A stretch of DNA of 34,338 nt, from NCBI RefSeq assembly GCF_002251755.1, contig NZ_NOXT01000075.1, positions 1-34,338 on the forward strand. Direction: 5' to 3'. A model generated the notes under the pieces. The model was not told where the DNA came from, searched no databases, and saw only the letters and a list, made by a program, of their open reading frames with translations. The translations under genes and the position numbers were made by a program. Below, one piece after another: positions 7,823 through 15,032 of this stretch (within the stretch, counting starts at the first letter, position 1; each line of letters starts with the position of its first letter). Origin of the DNA: Sandarakinorhabdus cyanobacteriorum. GTDB taxonomy: Bacteria; Pseudomonadota; Alphaproteobacteria; Sphingomonadales; Sphingomonadaceae.

Positions 7823-8911
7823 TCAGGCCACCTGCGGCAGCGCGAAGGGCGCCGGCAGCGGCGGCACCGTGTGGCCGTCGCCGGTGACGAGAGCCGCCAG
7901 AAACTGGTCCACACAGGCATCCCAGCCAAAGCGCCGGCCATAGGCAACGCAGTCGGCCCGGCGTGCGGCCAAAGCCTTGTGCATCGCCTCCCCCAGATCA
8001 TGTGCCACCGCGCCAATCCGGCCCGGCGCCCGGCCATCGGGGCCAAAGCCGCCGGCGCCCACCACATCGAGCGGCCCCGGCACCGGATAGCCAGCGACCG
8101 GCGTGCCGCTGGCCAGCGCCTCGATCATCACCAGCCCGAACGTGTCGGTGCGGCTGGGAAAGGCCAGCACATCGGCTGCGGCATAGGCACTGGCCAGCGC
8201 CGCGCCGTGCAGCGCCCCGGTAAAATGCGCGTGCGGAAACTTGCGCTGCAAGCCATCCAGCGCCGGGCCATCGCCCACCACCAGCCGGTCCCCCGGCCAG
8301 GGCGCGGCCAGAAACGCCTCGATATTCTTCTCCACCGCCACCCGGCCCACATGCAGGGCCAGCGGCCGCTTCAGGCCGGCCGCCGCCGGATGCGGGGGCA
8401 CATCGGGGCGGAACTGCTCCACATCCACGCCGCGCGCCCACAGCCGGGTCTGGGCCAGGCCATAACTGTTCAACTCGGCCGCCAGGCGCGGGGTCGCCAC
8501 CATCACGGCATGGGCCGGCCCGTGGAAACGCCGCAGCACCCGCCACACGCGTTCCGGCTTCAGGCCGATGCGCGCCTGCACATAATCGGGAAAGCGGGTG
8601 TGGAAACTGGTGGTGAAGGCAAAGCCGCGGCGCAGGGCCCAACCGCGCGCCAGCCAGCCCAATGGCCCTTCGGTGGCGATGTGCAGGGCATCGGGGCCAA
8701 AGCCGTTGATCAGCTTGGTGATCCGCCGCCGGGTCGTCATCGCCAGGCGGATTTCGGGATAGGATGGCATCGGCACCGACCAGAATTGATCGGGCGAAAT
8801 CACCTGCACCCTGACCCCGCGCGCGTTGAGGAGCCGCACGGTGGTGGACAATGTGCGGACCACGCCATTGACCTGGGGTTCCCAGGCATCGGTCACCAAT
8901 GTCAGTTTCAT
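7823..8911 (-). CDS. GT4-type glycosyltransferase (MgtA/mannosyltransferase-like)
   Basis: Retaining glycosyltransferase with two Rossmann-like domains, 362 residues. The N-terminal acceptor domain begins KLTLVTDAWEPQVNGVVRTL, the characteristic opening of GDP-mannose and sulfoquinovosyl-type GT4 enzymes. The C-terminal donor domain has LHVGRVAVEKNIEAFL and the motif SRTDTFGLVMIEALASGTPV, where Asp replaces the first Glu of the usual E-x7-E. No signal peptide, so it acts on the cytoplasmic side. The ATG at 8911 has GAGGAG 8 bases upstream and is preferred over the ATG at 8917, whose spacing would be only 2. It starts 26 bases after the LpxH-like gene, and the two are probably one operon adding a sugar to a phosphorylated lipid or polysaccharide. 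Donor and acceptor unknown. Confidence 0.88.
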   Translation of the reverse strand: MKLTLVTDAWEPQVNGVVRTLSTTVRLLNARGVRVQVISPDQFWSVPMPSYPEIRLAMTTRRRITKLINGFGPDALHIATEGPLGWLARGWALRRGFAFTTSFHTRFPDYVQARIGLKPERVWRVLRRFHGPAHAVMVATPRLAAELNSYGLAQTRLWARGVDVEQFRPDVPPHPAAAGLKRPLALHVGRVAVEKNIEAFLAAPWPGDRLVVGDGPALDGLQRKFPHAHFTGALHGAALASAYAAADVLAFPSRTDTFGLVMIEALASGTPVAGYPVPGPLDVVGAGGFGPDGRAPGRIGAVAHDLGEAMHKALAARRADCVAYGRRFGWDACVDQFLAALVTGDGHTVPPLPAPFALPQVA

Positions 8912-8937
8912 GGGCATTACTCCTCAGGCCGTCATGC

Positions 8938-9855
8938 TCAGGCGGCCATGGCAACGGCGCGCGCCTGAACGCCCGGCGAACGGCGCGCCCGTTCGCGGCT
9001 CTGTTGCGCCCAATCGATGATCTCGATGCGGCCATCGGCATGCTCGGCCAGCGCGGTGCAGCTTTCCACCCAGTCACCATCGTTCAGATAGGTGATGCCG
9101 CCGAAATCGCGAATCTCGGCCGAATGGATATGGCCGCACACCACGCCGTCCAGCCCGCGCAGCCGCGCCGCATCGGCCACCGCCTGTTCGAAGCGGCCGA
9201 TGAAGGCGACGGCATTCTTCACCCGCTTCTTGATATGGGCGGAGATCGACCAATAGGGCAGGCCAAACTGCCGCCGCGCCCGGTTGAACCAGACATTCAA
9301 TTTCAGCAGCGCCTCGTAACCCACATCCCCAGCCCAGGCGAGCCAGCGGTGATAGAGCACCACGGCATCAAATTCGTCGCCGTGGCAGACCAGCAGGCGG
9401 CGGCCATCGGCGGTGGTGTGGATGGCCTCCAGCGCGATCTCCACGCCGCCGAGGCTGAGGCCGGCATAGGGCCGGAACGCCTCGTCATGGTTGCCCGGGA
9501 TATAGACCACGCGGGTGCCGCGCGCCGCCAGCTTCAGCACGCGGCGCACGATATCATTGTGACGCTGCGGCCAATACCATCCGCGCTTCAGCTTCCAGCC
9601 ATCGATGATGTCGCCGACCAGATAGAGCGTTTCGGGCTGAATGGCCTTGAGGAAATCCAGCAGCAGTTCGGCGTTGCAGCCCGGCGTGCCGAGGTGGACA
9701 TCGGAGATCCAGACCGTGCGGTGCTTCAGCTTGCCGGCGGGTTCCTCCTCCGGCTCGTGCAGGAAGGCGGGGCCGCTGGCCACGGGTTTGAGCATGCCTG
9801 GCAGCAGCGGCTCACGCCATTGGGGGGGCAGTTCGGCAAGCGGCAGGGTCGCCAT
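8938..9855 (-). CDS. LpxH-like metallophosphoesterase (UDP-2,3-diacylglucosamine diphosphatase family)
   Basis: Calcineurin-like phosphoesterase, 305 residues. All metal-binding blocks are present: SDVHLG at 51-56, GDIIDGW at 81-87, GNHDE at 121-125, HGDEFD at 158-163 and a later GHIHSAE. The family splits the pyrophosphate of UDP-2,3-diacylglucosamine in lipid A synthesis. Most alphaproteobacteria use LpxI for that step, so this LpxH2-like member may act on a different nucleotide-linked lipid. Residues 1-42 are a low-complexity lead before the first strand; a start at Met21 (9795) is possible. It is the first gene of the pair with the glycosyltransferase, which supports a role in envelope lipid or glycan handling. 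Confidence 0.85.
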   Translation of the reverse strand: MATLPLAELPPQWREPLLPGMLKPVASGPAFLHEPEEEPAGKLKHRTVWISDVHLGTPGCNAELLLDFLKAIQPETLYLVGDIIDGWKLKRGWYWPQRHNDIVRRVLKLAARGTRVVYIPGNHDEAFRPYAGLSLGGVEIALEAIHTTADGRRLLVCHGDEFDAVVLYHRWLAWAGDVGYEALLKLNVWFNRARRQFGLPYWSISAHIKKRVKNAVAFIGRFEQAVADAARLRGLDGVVCGHIHSAEIRDFGGITYLNDGDWVESCTALAEHADGRIEIIDWAQQSRERARRSPGVQARAVAMAA

Positions 9856-9917
9856 GGCAAGGGCCTTTCACCAGTCCTTGCCCGGACCCTCTAAGGCGCT
9901 GCCATGACCCTGGTGTG

Positions 9918-10973
9918 TCAGCCCGGTTGCAATCCTGTTGCAGACAGGCGCTGGCGCTCCCAGGCCAGCGCGTGGCCGACAATTTGTTCCAGATCGGCAA
10001 AGCGCGGCTGCCAGCCCAAGAGTGCCGCCGCATCGGATGCCGCCACCAGCGTGGCCGGATCACCCGCCCGGCGCGGGCCGATGTGGCGCGGGATCGGCTG
10101 GCCGGCCACCCGCTCCAGCGCGTCCAACACCTCGGTCACCGAAGCCCCGGTGCCATAACCCAGGTTCATCACATGATATTGGCCGGGATCGGCCAGGCAG
10201 GCGCGCAGCAGCAGCACATGCGCATCGGCCAGATCGGTGACATGGATATAATCGCGCACCCCGGTGCCATCGCGGGTGGGATAATCATCGCCAAAGATGG
10301 TGAACCGTTCCCGCTGGCCGGTCAGCACATGGCAGGCCAGTTCGATCAGGTGGTGTGGATGACGGCTGGCCTGGCCCGACCGCAGCAGTGGATCGGCGCC
10401 GGCCACGTTGAAATAGCGCGGGCAGGCCACCGAGAAGCCGCGGTTGGCGGCGACCAGATCGGCCAGCATCCGCTCGGCAAAGGCCTTGGACCAGCCATAG
10501 GGATTGATCGGCGCAACCGGGGCCGAGACCGGCAGTGGTGCATTCCCACGCAATGGATCATTGGGCCCATTGCCATAGACGGCAGCCGTGGAGGACATGA
10601 CAAAGGCCCCCACCCCACCAGCCAGCGCCGACTCTGCCAGCTTCAGCGTCTCGCCAAAATTCTCGGCATAATAAAGCGCCGGCTGCTCCACGCTTTCGGC
10701 CACCGAAATCCGCGCGGCAAAATGCAGGATGGCGCCAATGCCATGCTCGGCAATCAGGCGGCCCACCAGCGCCTGATCGCCGGCACGCCCTTCAACAAAG
10801 ATCGCGCCAGCAGGCACCAGGCCACGGCTGCCCAGCGACAGATCGTCGAGCACCACCACCTTCACCCCCATGTCGAGCAGGGCCAGGGCGGCATTGCTGC
10901 CGATATAGCCGGCGCCACCCGTGACCAGCACGGGTGGCAGTTCGGCGGCGGGGATCAGGGGCAAGAGGCTCAT
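9918..10973 (-). CDS. galE: UDP-glucose 4-epimerase
   Basis: Interconverts UDP-glucose and UDP-galactose using bound NAD in the cytoplasm, feeding surface polysaccharide synthesis. The extended short-chain dehydrogenase signature is complete: TGGAGYIG at 18-25 for NAD binding, the SST region at 127-129, and YGWSK at 159-163 (Tyr159/Lys163). The C-terminal half contains RDYIHVTDLADAH and NLGYGTGASVTEVL, typical of GalE. Length 351 is slightly over the usual 330-340 because of a 13-residue N-terminal extension. AAGGA lies 6 bases before the ATG. The strong terminator just upstream separates it from the receptor gene, so galE should have its own promoter in the short gap; none is obvious. Confidence 0.93.
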   Translation of the reverse strand: MSLLPLIPAAELPPVLVTGGAGYIGSNAALALLDMGVKVVVLDDLSLGSRGLVPAGAIFVEGRAGDQALVGRLIAEHGIGAILHFAARISVAESVEQPALYYAENFGETLKLAESALAGGVGAFVMSSTAAVYGNGPNDPLRGNAPLPVSAPVAPINPYGWSKAFAERMLADLVAANRGFSVACPRYFNVAGADPLLRSGQASRHPHHLIELACHVLTGQRERFTIFGDDYPTRDGTGVRDYIHVTDLADAHVLLLRACLADPGQYHVMNLGYGTGASVTEVLDALERVAGQPIPRHIGPRRAGDPATLVAASDAAALLGWQPRFADLEQIVGHALAWERQRLSATGLQPG

Positions 10974-10990
10974 GGCCCATCCTTACAAGC

Positions 10991-11019
10991 AAAAAGGGCG
11001 GCCCAAAAGGGCCGCCCTT
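10991..11019 (-). terminator. Rho-independent terminator of the TonB-dependent receptor gene
   Basis: A perfect 11-bp stem (10994-11004 with 11009-11019) around an AAAA/TTTT loop is followed on the minus strand by five Ts (complement of 10991-10995). It begins 22 bases after the receptor stop codon and lies 21 bases before the galE start, so it should insulate galE from receptor transcription. Confidence 0.9.
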
Positions 11020-11040
11020 CCTGTTGGCAGCAGGCCAGGA

Positions 11041-14000
11041 TCAGAACTTGACGCGGGCACCGAAGCGGATCGCCCACAGCGAACCGTTCAGGTTCACGCC
11101 CTGCACTGGCGCCGTCACCGGACGCTCGGTCGGGGGGTTGCCCGCCAGGTTGTTGAACACATATTGCGAACAGGCCGCGTTGGAGCAGGTCACGTTGGCC
11201 ACGCGCCCATAATAGGGGAAGGCCACCTGACGGATGGTGCCCCAATCCTTGTTCAGCAGGTTCAGGAAGTTCTCGATATCGGCGCTCAGCTCGATCTTGC
11301 CGCCAAACACGAAAGGCACTTCCTGGCGGAAGGCGATGTCGAGGCGGTTGTACCGAGGCGTGCGGCCGATGTTCTTCGGCGCGATGCCACCCTGATACTT
11401 GTTCAGTTCAGAGTTCTGCACCAGGCTCTGGAAGCCGGCGAAATCGAAGCCCGGCGCATAGGTCACACGCGGATCGGCCGTGGCCGAGCTGACGTTCGGC
11501 ACATAAAGCAGATAGCGGTTGCTGGTGCCGGTCACACCGAACACGTTCGACCGCAGGTTGCCCGACGCCTGATCCGCCATGGTGTAGCTGAAGCGCTGGC
11601 CGGCCTGGCTGTTGAAGAAAAGCTCGACACGGGTGTTGTTGTCACCGAACAGGTTGAAGTCATAGCTGGCCATCAGGCGATAGGCGTCATCGCGCTGATA
11701 GTTGGAAATGCCATAGGCTGCATTGTTCGGATCGATGCCGGCCGCGGCCTGGGTGTAGTTCGAGAAGGCCACCGACGAGGTGCCGGAGTTCACGTCACGC
11801 GACCGCGAGAAGGTGTAGCTGCCGCCGAGACGGAAGCCGTTCGACCAGCGCTTATCGAAGCGGGTGACGATGTTCCAGCTGTAGCCGTTGTCGGCATTGG
11901 TCAGCAGGATATCGGTGTTGGTGGTCGCGCCCTGGCCCGGCAGCACCTGGTAACGCAGGCGGCCATCGGGCAGCGTGCCCAGCGGCACCGAACGCAGATC
12001 GGTCCAGGTCGCGGCGTCGCGGGCGCGGCTCCACACCACGTCCAGACCCAGGCGCCATTCGTCACCCAGCGGGCCGAGGTTGGCGAGATAATCAACCGAG
12101 CCCGACACGCGCCAGGTCGACGGGATGCGATAGTTCGGATCCAGCGCGTTGGTGGGCGAACCGGCGGTGCCGGTGGTGCGCACCGCGTCGATCAGCGCCT
12201 GCGGCACGCCGGTGCCGCCCGTGACGTTGTTCAGCGTGGCCGCACCGAGGCTGTTCACCTGCGCCGGCGTCAGGCCGGTCAGGCCGCTGATAGTGAAGGT
12301 ATCAGCCGCGCCGTTCACGCCCGGCACACGCCGCAGCTGGATACGGCCCAGCGTCGGACCAGGGTTGGAATAATTGTTGGAAATCCAAACGTTCGGGTTG
12401 CCGCCACCGAAGATGCCGGCCGAACCACGCAGCGTCAGGCGATCCGACACCTTCCAGTTCAGGCCCAAGCGCGGCTGGAACAGGCCACGGCCATTGAGCG
12501 TGGTGTTGTTCGGGAAACCGAAGCGATCGAGGAAGGCCTGGTTGAAGAAGGGCTGATCCGGCGTGTCGAACAGGTCATAGCGCATGCCGGCGATCAGGGT
12601 GGCGTTGCTGCCCAGATCGATGGTGTCCTGGATGCCGAACGACCAGCTGTTGTTGGCAAACATCGCGCGCACGGTGCCGACATCGCCACGCAGCGGCACG
12701 GCATAATCGACTTCGTTGGCGCGACGCGCATCCAGATCGGCGATGCTGTCAAAATACCAGGCGCCCGAAACGCGCTGGGCAAACAGGTTGTTGATGTCCT
12801 GCGTGCGGCGCTCCACCATGGCCTTCACGGTGTGGTTGTTCATCTTCAGCGTCGCCTGGAATTCGAAGTTCAGCGACTGCGAGCTGAGTTCGTTGGCCTG
12901 GCGGCTGATGTCCGGACCGAAGTTCAGGCGACGCACACCCGACGGGCAGGTCAACGGCGGCGTGGTCGCCACGGCTTCAAGGCAGGTCTGGAACTGGCCG
13001 AAGCTGCGATCGCTGAACGGCACCTGCAGGCGGACATAATCCGCGTAGGACACGCGCACCTGGGTGGAGAAATTGTCCGACCACTGGTCGTTCAGTTCGA
13101 AGATGCCGAAGTGGTTGACCGCACCCTGGTTGTAGTTGTTCGAGAGCAGCGCAAACGTCGGGTTGGCCTGGTTCAACTCGCCCACGTTGGTCTGGCCGGC
13201 CAGCACCGAGCCTTCGTTGTAGATGTAGGTGAAAGCGGCGCGGTGGCCATCGGCGATGTTGAAGTCGATCTTGGCGACAACCTTGTCGTCACGCTCGATG
13301 ATGTTGTTGGCAACGCCGCCGGTGTCGAAACCATAACGGTTCTGGGCGATGGTGCCGATCTGGCTGATCTGGGCATCGGTGATGCCCAGGGTGGCCGGGC
13401 TGATCGCAGCCGGGACGGTGTCGCGGGTGCGCTCATAGGTCAGCGCGAAGAACAGCCGATCCTTGATGATCGGGCCGGTGAACTGCGCGGTGTAAACCTG
13501 CGATTCAAAGGCGCCCGAACGGATCACGCCGCGGGCGTTGTCACCGCGCAGCTTGTCGGAGTTGTAGTAGGCGCCGCCCAGGAAGGTGAAGCGGTTGGAG
13601 CCCGACTTCAGCTGGGTGTTGATGGCGCCGCCCTGGAAGAAGCCCTGACGGATGTCCACGGGGGCCACTTCCACGCTGAATTCGCCGATGGCATCCAGCG
13701 GCACCGGGCCGCGGGTGGAAACCAGGCCGCCGGCTTCCAGACCGAACGGGTCGCCGAAGGCCACGCCGTCGACGGTGAAGCGGTTGAAGCGGTTGTTCTG
13801 GCCGGCAATGGAGATGGCGCCGCCATTGGTGGGATCGATGTTCACCATCGGATCGCGGGCCGCGAGGTTGCGGATGTCGCGGTTGACGTTGGCCACGCCC
13901 AGAATGTCACGCGCGGTCAGCACGGTGGCGGCACCGGTGCCAATGGTGATGGCGCTGCGCTGGCGGGCGGCCGTCACGGTGATGGTCTTGCCCTGGCTGG

Positions 14001-14325
14001 CCAGCATCACTTCGATGCGCTGCGGGGTGCCGGCCACCAGGCCATCCAGCGTGTCGGTGGCGGCATCAAAGCCGGGGGCTTCGACGGTGACGCTGTAGGG
14101 GCCGCCCAGGCGCAGGCCGGTGGCGTTGAATTCGCCGTTGGCGCCCGAGGTCTGCACCACGCGCGTGCCCGACGGGGTATGAATGATCGTCACGGTCGCG
14201 CCAGCAATAGGCTTGGACTGTTCGTTGACCACGGCGCCACGGATCGACGAGGTGGTTTCCTGGGCCGACACGATGGCCGGAACGGCAAGCGCGGCAAGCG
14301 CGACGCCAAGACGAAGATGACGCAT
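11041..14325 (-). CDS. Oar-like TonB-dependent receptor with carboxypeptidase-regulatory domain
   Basis: Outer-membrane active transporter of 1094 residues. Order of parts: signal peptide (MRHLRLGVALAALAVPAIVSA); a carboxypeptidase-regulatory-like beta-sandwich at about 28-110 (GAVVNEQSKPIAGATVTI through GPYSVTVEAPGF); a TonB-box-like stretch KTITVTAARQR; a plug at about 125-230 (SIAGQNNRFNRFTVDGVAFG); and a long beta-barrel ending in the terminal Phe expected for BAM insertion. The architecture is that of the Oar/OmpA-related TonB-dependent family, whose substrates are mostly unknown and may include large polymers or proteins. AGGGGG lies 8 bases before the ATG. No transport or catabolic partner adjoins it, so the substrate cannot be inferred from context. 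A Pho-box-like element lies about 100 bases upstream. Confidence 0.93.
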   Translation of the reverse strand: MRHLRLGVALAALAVPAIVSAQETTSSIRGAVVNEQSKPIAGATVTIIHTPSGTRVVQTSGANGEFNATGLRLGGPYSVTVEAPGFDAATDTLDGLVAGTPQRIEVMLASQGKTITVTAARQRSAITIGTGAATVLTARDILGVANVNRDIRNLAARDPMVNIDPTNGGAISIAGQNNRFNRFTVDGVAFGDPFGLEAGGLVSTRGPVPLDAIGEFSVEVAPVDIRQGFFQGGAINTQLKSGSNRFTFLGGAYYNSDKLRGDNARGVIRSGAFESQVYTAQFTGPIIKDRLFFALTYERTRDTVPAAISPATLGITDAQISQIGTIAQNRYGFDTGGVANNIIERDDKVVAKIDFNIADGHRAAFTYIYNEGSVLAGQTNVGELNQANPTFALLSNNYNQGAVNHFGIFELNDQWSDNFSTQVRVSYADYVRLQVPFSDRSFGQFQTCLEAVATTPPLTCPSGVRRLNFGPDISRQANELSSQSLNFEFQATLKMNNHTVKAMVERRTQDINNLFAQRVSGAWYFDSIADLDARRANEVDYAVPLRGDVGTVRAMFANNSWSFGIQDTIDLGSNATLIAGMRYDLFDTPDQPFFNQAFLDRFGFPNNTTLNGRGLFQPRLGLNWKVSDRLTLRGSAGIFGGGNPNVWISNNYSNPGPTLGRIQLRRVPGVNGAADTFTISGLTGLTPAQVNSLGAATLNNVTGGTGVPQALIDAVRTTGTAGSPTNALDPNYRIPSTWRVSGSVDYLANLGPLGDEWRLGLDVVWSRARDAATWTDLRSVPLGTLPDGRLRYQVLPGQGATTNTDILLTNADNGYSWNIVTRFDKRWSNGFRLGGSYTFSRSRDVNSGTSSVAFSNYTQAAAGIDPNNAAYGISNYQRDDAYRLMASYDFNLFGDNNTRVELFFNSQAGQRFSYTMADQASGNLRSNVFGVTGTSNRYLLYVPNVSSATADPRVTYAPGFDFAGFQSLVQNSELNKYQGGIAPKNIGRTPRYNRLDIAFRQEVPFVFGGKIELSADIENFLNLLNKDWGTIRQVAFPYYGRVANVTCSNAACSQYVFNNLAGNPPTERPVTAPVQGVNLNGSLWAIRFGARVKF

Positions 14326-14420
14326 TTCGAATACCCCCTGGGGCTGGAGCGGACGGGATGAACGCTTGGCCCGCCGGGAATCGCTTCCACGCAGACCAAC
14401 TGAAGCGGCCCTTGCCGGGG

Positions 14421-14442
14421 TTTTGTGACACTTCTGTTACAG
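14421..14442 (-). promoter_or_regulatory. Pho-box-like direct repeat upstream of the receptor gene
   Basis: Read on the minus strand this is CTGTAAC-AGAA followed by GTGTCAC-AAAA, two 11-base half-sites in tandem. It resembles the PhoB site (CTGTCAT repeated every 11 bases). The same bases also form an imperfect palindrome, TGTGACA-CTTC-TGTTACA, with 6 of 7 pairs. I see no good -10 at the usual spacing downstream, so regulation by phosphate is a suggestion only. Confidence 0.35.
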
Positions 14443-14559
14443 CTTCATGGCGGGTTCATGATTGATGGATTCGCACGGTGAGTGTTGCGGTGCGGCAACA
14501 CCGCAGCGCGGCCAACGCGCGTGCCGCGCGCGGACTCGCGCAAGGTCGGCCGGCGACCA

Positions 14560-14589
14560 AAAACGGCGGCCCCGACAGGCCGCCGTTTT
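14560..14589. terminator. Bidirectional hairpin terminator
   Basis: A 12-bp perfect stem (14560-14571 with 14578-14589) and 6-base loop, with an A-run on the left and a T-run on the right, so it can terminate transcription on either strand. It is the left-most member of the hairpin cluster between the receptor gene and tRNA-Val. Confidence 0.65.
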
Positions 14590-14605
14590 CGTGTGTCGTC
14601 CGACG

Positions 14606-14626
14606 GCGTGGCTCTGCCACGCTTTT
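14606..14626 (+). terminator. Hairpin with T-tract, plus-strand orientation
   Basis: Perfect 7-bp stem GCGTGGC / GCCACGC (14606-14612 with 14616-14622), 3-base loop, then TTTT. It has the form of a plus-strand terminator, although no plus-strand gene is seen upstream of it. Confidence 0.45.
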
Positions 14627-14653
14627 CTGGTCCTTCTTCTTGCACCTGAAACG

Positions 14654-14750
14654 GACTCGGCGGCTTTGCCGCCGGCCGTGACCGGCAGGCGCGCTGTTGG
14701 TTTCAGAGGCCGGCCTGCAATCCCGCAGCCGGCGGCCATGCCGCCGAGTC
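14654..14750. repeat. Long inverted repeat of GC hairpins
   Basis: Two 23-base arms, 14654-14676 and 14728-14750, are reverse complements with 21 of 23 matches. Each arm is itself a small palindrome (CGGCGG-N-CCGCCG type). The structure can fold as two separate hairpins or one long stem with a 51-base loop. It may be a REP-like extragenic palindrome; I cannot tell whether copies exist elsewhere in the genome. Confidence 0.6.
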
Positions 14751-14778
14751 TGCGTAATGTGCGAACAGAAAAGGAAGG

Positions 14779-14799
14779 AAAAGCGCGGCCAAGCCGCGC
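14779..14799 (-). terminator. Probable terminator of tRNA-Val
   Basis: Perfect 7-bp stem GCGCGGC / GCCGCGC (14783-14789 with 14793-14799) around a 3-base loop. On the minus strand it is followed by TTTTCC (complement of 14777-14782). It lies about 100 bases downstream of tRNA-Val in the direction of tRNA transcription. Confidence 0.55.
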
Positions 14800-14813
14800 C
14801 GTCGAAGCTGTTC

Positions 14814-14833
14814 TGCCGGGCTGATGCCCGGCA
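14814..14833. repeat. Perfect 8-bp hairpin
   Basis: TGCCGGGC (14814-14821) and GCCCGGCA (14826-14833) form a perfect stem around TGAT. No T-tract adjoins it on either side, so it is a structural element between the tRNA and its probable terminator, not a clear terminator itself. Confidence 0.5.
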
Positions 14834-14902
14834 GCCAGCCCGGCCGGCCTTGCGCCTGTCGGCGCGCTTGGCTGCGCCATGCGCGCTCGCGGCGCTGCGG
14901 CG

Positions 14903-14974
14903 TGGGCGGTGAGGGTTTCGAACCCCCGACCCGCTCCGTGTAAAGAAGCCGCTCTACCGCTGAGCTAACCGCCC
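14903..14974 (-). tRNA. tRNA-Val, anticodon UAC
   Basis: On the minus strand a full cloverleaf folds: acceptor GGGCGGT / ACCGCCC with discriminator A; D-arm GCTC-AGCGGTA-GAGC; anticodon arm GCTTC-TTTACAC-GGAGC; a 5-base variable loop; and a T-arm with loop TTCGAAA. The anticodon TAC (complement of 14940-14942) reads GUA valine codons. Total 72 nt. The 3' CCA is not encoded, because ACG follows in the DNA at that place, so it must be added after transcription. Confidence 0.95.
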
Positions 14975-15032
14975 CACGCCGCCAGGCGCATGCCCCTAGC
15001 GGCGCGCCACGCTTCGTGCAACCGTGGCGGCC

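Larger units (their letters stand above)
14326..14902. other. Gene-free interval between the receptor gene and tRNA-Val
   Basis: No convincing protein gene lies here. The open frames present are short, conflict with each other, encode low-complexity Arg/Ala/Pro-rich products and lack ribosome sites. The left 100 bases hold the receptor leader and the Pho-box-like repeat. From 14560 to 14833 there are at least six perfect or near-perfect GC hairpins, listed separately. From 14834 to 14902 the DNA is GC-rich with small partial palindromes and nothing else I can name. Confidence 0.7.

Noticed and set aside
14437-14912. Several overlapping open frames of 60-150 codons on both strands beside the tRNA
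   Set aside because: They run through hairpins, conflict with each other and have low-complexity Arg/Ala/Pro compositions with no ribosome sites.
14903-14974. tRNA gene as an integration (att) site of a genomic island
   Set aside because: No integrase gene, no direct repeat of the tRNA 3' end and no foreign-looking gene block is visible on either side in the window.
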